A stretch of 64,000 nt of DNA, from the NCBI GenBank assembly GCA_001972305.1, contig BDDD01001759.1, forward strand, positions 216,231-280,230, given 5' to 3'. A program made the position numbers and the translations under genes. The DNA is from Cephalotus follicularis. Taxonomy: Eukaryota; Streptophyta; Magnoliopsida; Oxalidales; Cephalotaceae. Under the pieces are notes generated by a model. That model made no database searches, was not told the origin of the DNA, and saw only the letters and a list, made by a program, of their open reading frames with translations. This document shows, one piece after another, positions 1-10,683 of the stretch (positions are counted from its first letter, which is position 1; each line of letters opens with the position of its first letter).

Positions 1-735
1 TACTGGTGGGAAAGGACTGAAGCAAAATGGGAAGCCCGTGGACTTGACCGGACTTGGGACAAATTTCAATTCGAGTTTCTTGAGACTTATGTACCACATA
101 TTGAGCGTGACCGATGGGAGCCAGAATTGATGGAGTTACGTCAAGGAGACATGACAGTAGTTTAGTACCAGACTACATTCGTGGAGCTAGCAAGGCATAC
201 ACCTTATCTAGTGGAGGGTGAGTCACGGATGATCCGGAGGTTCCTGAAAGGCCTTTGACCTGACATCAGATCCAAACTATTGATGTTGTAGCTGACCTCA
301 TTTATTGAAGTTACTGAGAGGGTGATGATTCTGGAAGCTGATGCCAATGAAAGGAGAGCAGAACGGTCTCGAACTAATAAATCGAGGGTCGCACAATCAC
401 AGGGGCAGGGAAGTAACAATCCTGCTAAGTCAACAAAGTCTGATAACAGCGGTCAAGGAGGTTCTCAACGCACACGATCAGGGACACCTGGCCGAAACAG
501 CCAACAGAATGCAGGTGGATGTACTTTTTGTGGTCGTCAGAATCATGACGAGACTGAATGCTGGAAGAAGATGGGGAAATGCTTGAGGTGTGGTTCACAG
601 GATCACTTGATGAGTAGTTTCCCAATGATGAGGGATCAAGCACGTGGCCAACAGAGAAGTGCTGGTGCTAGTGATAGTGTTGCAGCAGCTCAACCGCGGA
701 GAGACACCGGAAAGGGGATTGTAAAAGGTAGGGTC
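1..735 (+). pseudogene. gag: gag C-terminal part of element A with two CCHC-type knuckles
   Basis: Frame 1 opens with YWWERTEAKWE and continues through a retrotransposon gag domain (RRFLKGL, FVELARHTPYL) into a basic linker and two zinc knuckles. The first, CTFCGRQNHDETECW, is intact. The second, CLRCGSQDHLMSSFP, has lost its last cysteine. Gag would form the particle and bind RNA in the cytoplasm. Stops at 163-165 (TAG), 256-258 (TGA) and 289-291 (TAG) break it. The N-terminus lies before the window. Confidence 0.85.
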
Positions 736-2860
736 TACACCTTATCTAAAGATGATGTACCAGAATCTACTACTGTTGTGGGAGGTACTATTTACATATC
801 TGGCATATTAGCTCATGTATTGATTCACCCTGGTACGACGCATTCATTCATTGCATCTGAATTTGCTCACAATTTGCATGGTATTACTTCTAGACTACCT
901 TATGTATTGGAGGTGAGTACTCCTACGGGTACTTATCTTCTGTCTGATACTGTTATGAAAGATTGTGAGATCGTGGTAGATGGGATTGAACTATCTACTG
1001 ACCTGATAGTGTTACCTATCCGGGATTTCGATGTAATCTTGGGGATGGACTAGTTGTATGCTCATCATGCTTGTGTTGATTGCTACAACAAGATGATGAG
1101 ATTTTATCTGCAACATGGGACTGAGTGCAAGTTTATCAGAGAGAAGAATTTTACTGCTCCGATCATTTGCTATACTCGAGCACAGAAATATCTCAAGCAA
1201 GGATGTGAAGGCTATTTGGTGTATGTGATTGATCATACGAAAGGTATGCCCAGTATTGAACAAGTGCCTGTTGTATGTGATTTTCCTGATGTGTTTCCAG
1301 ATGAACTCACTTCGTTGCCACCGGGGAGAGATATAGAGTTCAGTATTTAGCTGTTGCCTGGAACTGCTCCTATATCCAGAGCACCGTATCGAATGGCTCC
1401 TGCCAAACTGAAGAAGTTGAAAGTTCAATTGCAAGATTATCTTGACAAGGGCTTTATCAGACCGAGTGTATCACTGTGGGGAGCACCGGTTCTGTTTGTG
1501 AAAAAGAAGGATGGATCGATGCGGCTGTGCATTGACTATAGGCTACTAAATCAGGTGACTGTGAAGAACAAGTATCCTCTGCCACATATTGAGGAGTTGT
1601 TCGACCAACTACAAGGCTCAACTGTATTCTCCAAACTTGACGTAAGAACAGGTTATCATCAGTTGAGGATCAGAGAAGGTGATGTGGAGAAAATCTCGTT
1701 TTGAACCAGATATGGGCATTAAGAATTTCTGATACTGCTATTTGGTTTGATAAATGCTCCTGCAGCCTCCATGTGTCTGATGAACACAGTGTTCCAACCT
1801 TATCTCGACCAGTTTGTCGTTATATTCATAGATGACATACTGATTTATTCAAAGAGCATTGAGGAACACATGCGGCATTTGAGGATTGTATTGCAGACAC
1901 TACAGAGGGAACAGCTATATGAAAAATTCAGCAAGTACGAGTTTTGGTTGGATCATGTGACCTTCCTAGGTCACATTGTGTCGAGTGAAGGATTGTCGGT
2001 GGATCCTTCGAAGATTAAGAGTATTGTGGATTGGCCTCAACCGAGGAACGTTACGGAGGTTCATAGTTTCTTGGGATTGGCTGGATACTACCGAAGGTTC
2101 ATCAAGGGATTTTCGAAACTTGCTTCACCACTGACACAGTTGACTCAGAAGAAGTCCAGTTTTGTGTGGGATGATTCTTGTGAGGCAAGTTTCCAGGAAT
2201 TGAAGAATTGGTTGATTTTGGCTCTAGTGTTGGCATTACAGGAGGGTAATGAGGGTTTTACTGTCTACACAGATGCTTCTGGGAAAGGATTGGGATGCGT
2301 CCTTATGCAACATGGTAGGGTGATTGCATATGCATCAAGGAAGTTAAAGCCGTACGAGGAAAATTATCCCGTACACGATCTTGAGTTGGCAGCCATAGTG
2401 TTTGCCTTGCAGAAATGGAGGCACTACCTCTATGGTGCGCAGTTTGAGATCTTCATGGACCACAAGAGTTCAAGATATTTGTTTTCCCAGAAGGAGCTCA
2501 ACATGAGACAGAGGCGATGGGTGGAATTCTTTAATGACTACAACTGTAATATTCAATACCACTCGGGAAAGGCAAATGTAGTGGCTGTTGCGCTGAGTCA
2601 CACGACAATGATTGCTGGAGCAATGGTTTCACAGTGGAAGCTATTGGAAGAATTTCATAGATGGAATCCGTTCATGGTTTCCGGAGGAGTTATTGTGGCA
2701 AGTATGAGAGCACAACCGGAACTTCTGGAGCGTATTCAGACTGCTCAATATAGTGATTCTGAACTGTGGAGTATCCGTGAGAGCCTAGAAACTAATTCTG
2801 AGTTCTCCATTCATACTGATGGCATACTGAGGTTCCGAGGGAGGATATGTTTTCCGAATG
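736..2860 (+). pseudogene. pol: protease, reverse transcriptase and RNase H of element A
   Basis: The retropepsin active site reads HPGTTHSF, so the catalytic Asp codon is now CAC at 826-828. RT starts near 1354 ([12 protein letters not shown]) and has [16 protein letters not shown] and the catalytic FIDDIL near 1826-1845. RNase H follows with [14 protein letters not shown] and DHKSSRYLF. In-frame stops include the TAG at 1051-1053 (where a Trp is expected after GMD), 1348-1350 and the TGA at 1702-1704 (CGA to TGA). The protein would process Gag-Pol and copy the RNA, but this copy is dead. Confidence 0.9.
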
Positions 2861-4145
2861 ATGAGAGCATCAAGAATGAGCTACTGCAACAAGCTCACAA
2901 ATCGAGGTATAGTGTTCACCCAGGAAGTTCCTAGATGTGGCACGACCTGAAGAAGAACTACTGGTGGAGTTGTATGAAACGGGAGATTGCTGAATATGTG
3001 GCAAGATGTTTGACCTGTCAGCGAGTGAAGGCTGAACATCAGAGACCTACGGGACTGCAACAATCGCTACCAGTGGTTGAATAGAAATGGGAGCATGTGA
3101 CCATGGATTTGTGTCAGGACTGTCGAGGTCACGAAATCAGCATGAAGTGGTGTGGGTAGTAGTGGACAGACTCACTAAGTCTGCTCACTTTCTTCCGATG
3201 AACATGACGTATTCTATCGAGAAGCTGGCTCAATTATATATCCGGGAGATAGTGAGATTGCATGGGGTGCCGGTCAGTATTGTTTGTGACCGAGATGCTA
3301 GATTTACTTCAAGGTTCTGGAAGAAGTTCCAAACAGTGATAGGAACAACCTTGAACTTTAGCACTGTATTTCACCCATAGAGTGACGGACAGTCCGAGCG
3401 TACTATTCAGACTCTGGAGGATATGCTACGGGTTTGCATGATTGATTTCGTTGGGAGTTGGGAGGATCATCTAGCATTGATTGAGTTCTCTTACAATAAC
3501 AGTTTCCACACCAGCATTGGAATGGCTCCTTATGAAGTCTTGTATGGGAGGAAGTGCAGATCACCCATTTGCTACGACGAGGTAGGTGAGAGGCAAGTGC
3601 TTGGACCAGACTTGGTACAAGAGACCACCGATAAAGTAGAGATGATCAAGAAGAGACTGCTAGCTGCACAAAGTCGGCAGAGGAGTTACGCAGATAGCAA
3701 GAGAAGGAAGCTACAATTTGAGAAGGGGGATCATGTCTTCTTGAAGATCTCACCTTCAAAAGGGATACACCGTTTTGGCCTCAAGGGAAAGTTGGCTCCA
3801 AGGTATATTGGACCTTACGAGATACTGGAGAGAGTGGGGGAGGTAGTATACCAGATTTCACTACCGCCTACTTTGTCGGACGTGCATAACGTATTTCATG
3901 TCTCTATGTTACGGAAATATGTACCCGACCCATCTCACATTTTGAGCTACGACCCTGGATTCATTAGTCTGAGATTGACTTATGAGGAAAGGCCGACGAG
4001 GATGGTGGATCGAATGGAGAAGGTTCTAAGGAACAAGACCATCCCTATGGTCAAAGTGCTGTGGCGTTTTCACAGAGCGGAGGAAGCTACGTGGGAGCGT
4101 GAGAAAGAAATGATGGAGACATTTCCCCACTTATTCGGAATGTAA
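2861..4145 (+). pseudogene. pol: integrase and chromodomain of element A
   Basis: The HHCC zinc region (HPGSS, then [11 protein letters not shown]) is followed by the core domain WVVVDRLTKSAHFLP, the [15 protein letters not shown] stretch, the GPY/F module PRYIGPYEILERVGEV and the HNVFHVSMLRKY block. The last 60 residues are a chromodomain (VLRNKTIPMVKVLWRFH, EEATWERE) that would bind histone marks and steer insertion into heterochromatin. A frameshift near 3105-3115 moves the frame from 1 to 3. Stops fall at 2932-2934, about 3080 and 3378-3380, the last a CAG to TAG change in the HPQ motif. Confidence 0.9.
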
Positions 4146-4178
4146 TGTAAGGGCTAAATTCAAGGACGAATTTTCTTT

Positions 4179-4191
4179 AAGGAGGGGGGAA
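4179..4191 (+). other. polypurine tract of element A
   Basis: A purine run AAGGAGGGGGGAA lies directly before the TG that opens the 3' LTR. It is the usual RNase H-resistant primer for plus-strand DNA synthesis. Confidence 0.85.
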
Positions 4192-6768
4192 TGTAATAAC
4201 CGCAAATTCAATTCATGTATTTTGTATCCGACAATGAATAAAATATACCTTTTGAGATGTTATGTGGGATTACTTTTTAAATGAATGAAGTTGGAATAGA
4301 ATTATTAAGGGAAAAATTAAAGAATTGAATTTTGTTATTAAACCGCCGACGCCCAAGTAACACCGTCGACGCTTTAACACTTGGCATGTGTGAAAACGCA
4401 CAGTTAAGGGCTGAGTTTGGGCGCCAACCGTCGACCTTTAAACGCCCTGCATCGACACCTAAGGGCGCATTAAGCGCCGACGCCTAAATCTAACCGGCGA
4501 CGCTTTAGCCGTGTTCTGGCACAAAATAGGTGTCAGTTGGAAGGAAATGGCAGAGCTGACATGATGGGGACAGGGGCATGCATCCATAGACATGTTGGCC
4601 ATGCAAAAGGGATGTTGCCAGCTGTTGTTAACCCCAGACTAGGAGCCTTGCATGCCTCCCTTCACCTGCACAACCTGAAATTAAGAGAAAGAACAATGAA
4701 AAGAGAGCATGCATGTGAAGAGAGAGAAGTGTGCAATGGAGTAAGGGGGAAACTGACGAAAATGAAAGACACGAGATTGAGCCCTTATATCAGCTGATAT
4801 ATGAGCTGATAAGTGTTGGAAAATACTGAGGATTGGAGAGACAACTTGGGCAGTTGCTAGAGGGATTGGCTAGAGGTTGCATGTAGAAGAGCTTGAAGTG
4901 CAAAAGTGGAACTTGCAACATCACCTGGATTGGTAAGTAACCGAAATTCCTTATTGTTGTTATGGTTAACAATCATGGGGACAAATTAAATTAGATACAC
5001 ATACCCATTGTTGACAAACATTTAGGGAGAGAACCAGGGATTTAGAACTTGAAATTGTTATGTTGTTCAAAAGAGGTGGAACTTAGGATTTGATTATAAG
5101 CTTCGGTTCAATTCCTTGATATTATCATGGTTAGATGACTAGTTTAACCTACTGAAATCATATCTAAGACCAGTAAACATGCAATTGTGTAGATTAATTC
5201 TGCAAATTTGGAAGATTGAAGCAAGTGAGGAACATTGGACTAAAGAGAGAGGTCAATCCAATTTGGCCTTGGGATAGCAATTGAGGTAGGGGATTTTGAC
5301 ATGTTTTTGAACATATAACATGTATAATGTGTTGTGATGGATTTTACTTGATTGCAAGTAGAATTGAAATGAGTTGGATTGAATGTGTGTAATCCCCTGT
5401 TTTGAAATTGCTCCTGGAATTCGTATGAAACCCAGAAGCCTCGACGCTTACACATGAACTGTCGATGCTTTGGTACAAAAATGGCATAATAAGCTTTAGA
5501 ATGTCGACGCTTCAGTTGTTTAGTATCGACGCTTAGTCATTAACCGTTGACGCTTACAAGGAAACTGTCGACGCTTTAGAACAGTAGGTGTAGAAATACG
5601 TAAACTGGTCGATTGAACTGATTGTGGTTACAAATATCCCTGATATGTTATATTGTAACTATTATTATTGTAGTTGGGTAAAATTTCTACTGTTATGAAT
5701 ACATACTCAAGAATTTTACCAACCTAATGCTTAAAGCATAACAATGATTTGTAAACAGTTTTCTAATAGAAAATCTTATTATCATACCAACTGTTATTTT
5801 CCTCTTAATAGAGACACTATTACTGTTTTGTTCTCCAATTGAGAACCACTATTGAATTGATATCGTTTTCCTCCTATGAGATGTACGATAAATGAATTGT
5901 TATATGTTTCTAAAGAAAACAACTTTTATATTGCATATTACTGATATATGTAATATTATTATTGAACTGCTTGAATTGTTGTCTATGTTTATTGCCGTAG
6001 TTGAGTGATGGAGGATGTCACTGACTACAGAAGTGATCCTGGGTGCCAGGAGTTGGCCAGAGTATCACCCAAAAGTATCTGCATTGCAGATCTTATTTGT
6101 TAAACTACCCGCCAACACCGGTACTAAATGTTACCTGTTCTATCATCTTCGGAGCATAGGGTGATAGTTAGGTGGTGCACGGTTTGTGCTAGGAGTTAGT
6201 GACATGTGACACCCAAACCAGGATGAATTGATTGTACCCTTGTGCGGTATGCTTGTATTGTATTGTCTATGGCCACTTGGCATGATTGCGTATATATTGA
6301 AACATTTATAAACATATATTTATATGCTATTGCATTATCTGTCATGCATATTTACTTTTATAGATTCATCTACATGCTTTATCTTCCTACTTAGCCAAGT
6401 GAGGACAACGGCTAACCCCTACAATTTCAAATTAAGCGAAGACCCTAGAGATTGCCGCTGAAGCTTGGAGAGCTTCTATTTGTTCATCTCAAGGTTGTGA
6501 TTTTTGTTATGATGTACCGTAATTTGTATTGTAATGAACGGTTCATACGCCATACTGTTGTATTCCTTGTTTAAGGATAATTGTTGGTTTTTACCCGCAC
6601 GTAGTATGGGATGCGTGCGGATGGCTTGTATTTATATTCCGGCTTATCGAATGCTTCCGCAAATTTATTTATGAATTGTTATTTGGAATGCTGGAATATT
6701 ACTATGCTTATTTCTGATATCGCCATGTATGCTTGTCCAACGTAAATTTGGAAAGGCAAGGAGTGACA
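4192..6768 (+). repeat. 3' LTR of element A (2577 bp)
   Basis: It begins TGTAATAACC after the polypurine tract and ends GGAGTGACA. The end was placed by aligning with solo LTR 59168-61888 on the other strand, which shares the stretches around 5995-6290 and 6600-6768. It holds two clusters of GTCGACGCTT-like motifs (4341-4516 and 5437-5585), a TTATATCAGCTGATATA promoter-like palindrome near 4781-4801, and the hairpin TTAGCC/GGCTAA at 6391-6415. Reading frames inside it are not genes. Confidence 0.85.
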
Positions 6769-7786
6769 GCTAACAACAAGGCAGCCATTTGCCATGCGGC
6801 TTATGGACTTATTATTTCCATATTTGGAGGAATTTATTGGTCTCATCAAGTTTTATATTATCCAAGCCATTTTTAAGATTCATTTTTATCTTCCAATAGA
6901 TTTGGAATGGCTTACATGCTTGGATGTGTTTGGATTGTTTGCAAAAAGAAAACATCCATCTCATGCACCCTAAAAGTGGCCTCACTTGGGACTGAAGCTA
7001 TTAGTGACCACGCGAGCCAACTTGATCATTTGGTCTCGTAGGTGTACTAATTTAAATTACATTATTACAAATTCTACCACGCATACATGGTCTTCAATTG
7101 GTCTTGCAATCTTCTTGATCCTCTCTTCCATCTCCATTGCACCTTTTTCGAGAAACTTACACTGGGTGTACAGAATAAAAAGAAAAAGATATATAAAAGT
7201 GGGCGAAGAGATTTCTATTCTACCACGAATAAAATTAAGAACAAAAAAATTAATATGGCACACGCATGCAGCCTTATTATAGATCATATGAATTACAAGC
7301 ACAATAATGAATTTAAATCATCCACGAAAGAAACCAGAAAGCTAGGTCAAGTCCCAAAGCCTACCAGCATTCATAAGAAATTCAAAAAATATAACCAACA
7401 TATTTAATGAATAAACATGTAAAGAATTCAATATTTAATGACTAGTCGATTTTACTAATGGTTGACCGAGAATGCAACTCCCACTAAATTAATTAAAATC
7501 TAGTGTCCCTAATGTCATCCCTTACTAAATTTAATCTCATGGCTCTTCCATGTGATTTGAATGAGTGAATAAAGAGAATAATGCAATTAAATATTAGCTA
7601 ACTAATATTAATATTCCTCTTTAATATCATATTTCCTCTAGAAATATATCTTGCATTATATTGATGAACTTAGCGTATAAGTGAATTAAATTTCTGCTCG
7701 AAGCACACTGGTGTGTGCCTGTCCTCTTAACAGCCAAGTTATCTGCCATACAAACTATACTAACCAGTACAGAAAGTCTCAGCAAA
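6769..7786 (-). mobile_element. leader fragment of minus-strand copia element
   Basis: Read on the minus strand this aligns with 29880-30590 of copia copy 2, for example at 7087-7140 versus 30185-30250 and at 6775-6990 versus 30370-30580. It is internal non-coding leader. Element A is inserted at its left edge (6768/6769) and element B at its right edge (7791/7792). The rest of the leader, the primer site and the 5' LTR continue at 19752-22768. It holds no complete gene. Confidence 0.75.
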
Positions 7787-8363
7787 ATAAATGTCACACC
7801 CCGATTGATTAACAACATATAAGTCATGACAATCAACATAAATCCAACATATACAAAAATACGATAAATTTAAAACTTGTTTCCATTAACATCTTGCGGA
7901 AGCATTTAATAATAAGCTAAATAAGTAACCAAATCATGCGTCCCATACCACATGATTCAATCATTTAATATCATTAAGCCATTATAAATTCCCCTCAAAC
8001 GGAGCGTGATCAAAAGTCAATCAACATCATTAATACATTAATACAGTAATCCAAAATAAAAACATGTCTCAATACATTGTTTAACATTTATTTAGGTAAA
8101 TAAAACCCCATCTCCCCTCCGATTCGGCCGCATACAGTCCAAATCAACATCACTGCATCAATCTGTTATAGTAGGGGGTTAGCCTTTGTCCCCACTCGGC
8201 TAAATTATAAGTGTAATCCAGGGTTAATGAAAATAAATGTCATGAAATGAATGCATTCATGATGCAATATATAGTAAATCGCAATACGTACATATATATA
8301 TACACATATGTATCTATGCTAATAGGTGCAACCATGCCAAGTGGCTACAACCATCAAATCATC

Positions 8364-8630
8364 TGTTGATATTTATGTCTCAATCCTATGTTTTGATGAC
8401 AACATATTTGTATTTGACAAAGTTTCTTTTTGTGCAAGAAAGACAAAAGATAAACATATCAGCAGGAATTATGCATAAACTGCCCAGACCGCCGACGCTT
8501 GCAATTAAAGCGTCTGCGCTTCAGCTGACGGTCGAGACAAGAACAAAGCGCCTACCGGTGAAGCACTTGGAGAATTGGAAATAACACTCCAAGCCTCGAC
8601 GCTCAAAATCAAGCGTCTGCGCTTTGAGGC
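8364..8630 (+). repeat. 5' LTR fragment of the SIRE-like copia remnant
   Basis: This is the first 267 bases of an LTR, with TTTTGATGACAACAT near its start. It contains paired motifs CGCCGACGCTT and AAAGCGTCTGCGCTT (8490-8625). The same motif pair recurs downstream of pol at 8928-9060. The junction to pol follows GCTTTGAGGC. Confidence 0.7.
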
Positions 8631-8801
8631 AAGCACATTGACATTAGATATCACTTCATCAAGGACCATATTGAAAAAGGAGACATTGAGCTAGTTTTTG
8701 TCCCGACCGAAGAACAAGTCGCGGACATTTTCACTAAACCTTTAGATGAGAACACTTTCTCTAAATTTAGACTAGAATTGGGTTTGTGTGAAATTGAGTG
8801 A
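8631..8801 (+). pseudogene. pol: C-terminal tail of copia pol (RNase H end)
   Basis: The frame reads KHIDIRYHFIKDHIEKGD, then FVPTEEQVADIFTKPLDE, and ends in LGLCEIE and a TGA stop. This is the hallmark end of Ty1-copia polyproteins. Only about 56 codons remain; everything upstream is missing through the LTR-pol fusion, so it cannot be expressed as an enzyme. Confidence 0.9.
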
Positions 8802-9177
8802 TTTAACATGTTTGTATGATTGGTATGAATATGTATGTTTGTTAAAATTGCTTGTTTATACATGTGTGCATCATTTGCATACATTCTCGCGCGTTTTCGG
8901 CAAGTTTCAAGAAAAGCAGAGATAAGCGCCGACGGTTGTCTTTAAAGCGTCTGCGCTTTAAGACAAAATTAGGGTTTGAAATTGGGGAAATCAGTCTAAG
9001 CGCCGACGCTGGACCCACTCGGTCGACGCTTTAGTCGCGTTTTAAACTTCTAAGCGCCGTCTGCCACACTGTGCTACGAACCCTAAATCAGATTTTCATC
9101 TCTGTGGCGATTTGTCTGGCGATTTCTTGGGGATTAAGTGTCGGAGATCAAAGATTAACATCATTTCTACTTCAATC

Positions 9178-10397
9178 ATGGTAAAATCGAAGGGTATTGA
9201 GCAAGGGGAAGGATCCAAAGGAAAGAAAAAATCTGTTGGCAAGAAGGGGAAGGAGAAGGCTGCTGCCACCACTTCCTCCACCGTCCCTGAGGTATCTGCT
9301 CCGAAACCTAGGTACCCTGAGGCATATTTTAACCGAAAAATTCTTGTTGGTAAGGTCCTTGACTTTGTGTTTTGCTCTAGGGAATGATTTCCAATAGTGG
9401 AGTGGCTTAGATTTCAGGGGTTAGAACCATTGTTTTCCTTAAACAAACCTAGTTTTCCAGACCTTATCAAGGAGTTTTATGCTAAAATAACTACTAGTTC
9501 TTCATATTCTCCAGCAGGTATTAGCACAACTGTTAAAGGAAAGTGCATTGAGTTTGATTTAGAAAAGCTGCATAGCATTCTGAAAATTCCAAACCTAGGT
9601 GTTAAAGGGTGGAATCAACGAACTTGGGTTTCTGGTGATGGTTTTGAAGACTTGATTGTGTTCGAGTCTTGTTCGGTGAAAACGCTGAACCACTTCAGCG
9701 TATGTACACTAGAAATTTGCCACTGCACTATAGGTTTTTGCATCGTGCGATATGCACGCACATCCTTCCAAAGGCCGGTGGGTTCGATGAGGTAACCCAC
9801 ATGGAAGCCTTCACTTTATACCACTTTGTCACTAGCCGACCCATAAATGTTCTCTTTCTCATTGTCATGTATATGCATTCTATACACGACCGAGAGAATG
9901 CGAGGCTAGGCTATAGCAACATCATTACTAGAATTCTAGAGTGCTTTGGTGTGGACTTCACTGGAGAGGTGCACAATGACCTCCAAAGTTCAGATAAGCT
10001 GGGAAAAGGAACCCTCGCAAGAATGGGGTTCAAAAAGCACAAGAGGACAGGTGCTTGGATTACAAGGGATGAGGATTCGAACAGAATCGAGCAAGAAGAG
10101 GGAGAAGCCGAGGCTGGTGAGGAAGCGGAGAATGCACCTTTACAGATCGAACCACCACCTCAACAGGTTCCAGATGAGCATCCTCCAAGACATGGGATGG
10201 ATGAGATGTTCGATGTTATCAAGAGCATGCAGAAGAACATTGAGAGCATGAGGAGGCGTCAAAAGAGATTTTTCAAGAGAACTGCTGACGCAGGCCTTGT
10301 TGTGTATGATGGCCTCATATCCTCATCATCCAGCCACGACGATGATCCACCGGACGATGCAGCCACGGATGCAGCCACAGATGCTATGGAGGATTGA
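9178..10397 (+). pseudogene. third ORF of SIRE-like copia (putative plant transposon protein)
   Basis: Starting at ATG 9178 (MVKSKGIEQGEG, Lys-rich head) the product contains EWLRFQGLEPLFSL, FPDLIKEFYAKI, VKGKCIEFDLEKLHSIL and, after a frameshift near 9665, LPLHYRFLHRAICTHILPK and EAFTLYHFVTSRPINVLFLI. This resembles the putative plant transposon protein family common downstream of pol in plant copia elements; its role is unknown. A TGA at 9385-9387 also breaks it. The C-terminus is acidic and ends with Asp/Ala repeats (DDAATDAATDAMED). It is not a host gene: it lies inside an element with TSDs. Confidence 0.8.
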
Positions 10398-10658
10398 GCA
10401 TGTGCATCATGTCTTTTGTGTTCTGCATTTTCTGTTTTTTTGCATTTCTGCATTTTCTGGTTTTAATGCTTGAAGATTGAAAGTTCAATCTTTTTATGTA
10501 AATGACTATGTTATGGCATTAATGAAATGAAGTTCATGTTTTTAATGCTTTGGTGAACTTGTTTTGTACACGTATAATTTTGCTAAATTGTTATATGGTT
10601 TAGTAAAGTTTGGTGTTCGTAATTTTGGTATCAGTAATGTAGTTCGACATTATATCAC

Positions 10659-10683
10659 NNNNNNNNNNNNNNNNNNNNNNNNN
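10659..10683. other. assembly gap (25 N)
   Basis: Twenty-five N bases sit where the 3' LTR of the copia remnant should lie. The true length is unknown. Confidence 0.99.

Larger units (their letters stand above)
1..6768 (+). mobile_element. Ty3/gypsy chromovirus A (Tekay/Del-like), 5' part outside window
   Basis: The order gag, protease, RT, RNase H, integrase, chromodomain, polypurine tract and 3' LTR is readable on the plus strand. The C-terminal chromodomain after a GPY-type integrase tail places it among plant chromoviruses. The reading frame is single from base 1 to 2934 with several in-frame stops, then shifts once before 3087. The 5' LTR and start of gag lie left of the window, so the TSD cannot be checked; the five bases after the 3' LTR are GCTAA. 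It sits inside the leader of a minus-strand copia element that resumes at 6769. Confidence 0.9.

Noticed and set aside
1..4145. Endogenous plant pararetrovirus
   Set aside because: Integrase, chromodomain, polypurine tract and LTR are present and no movement protein or virion-associated protein is seen; this is a Ty3/gypsy element.
9669..10397. Stand-alone plant nuclear gene with acidic tail
   Set aside because: It is the frameshifted second half of the third ORF of a SIRE-like copia remnant bounded by TCATC repeats.
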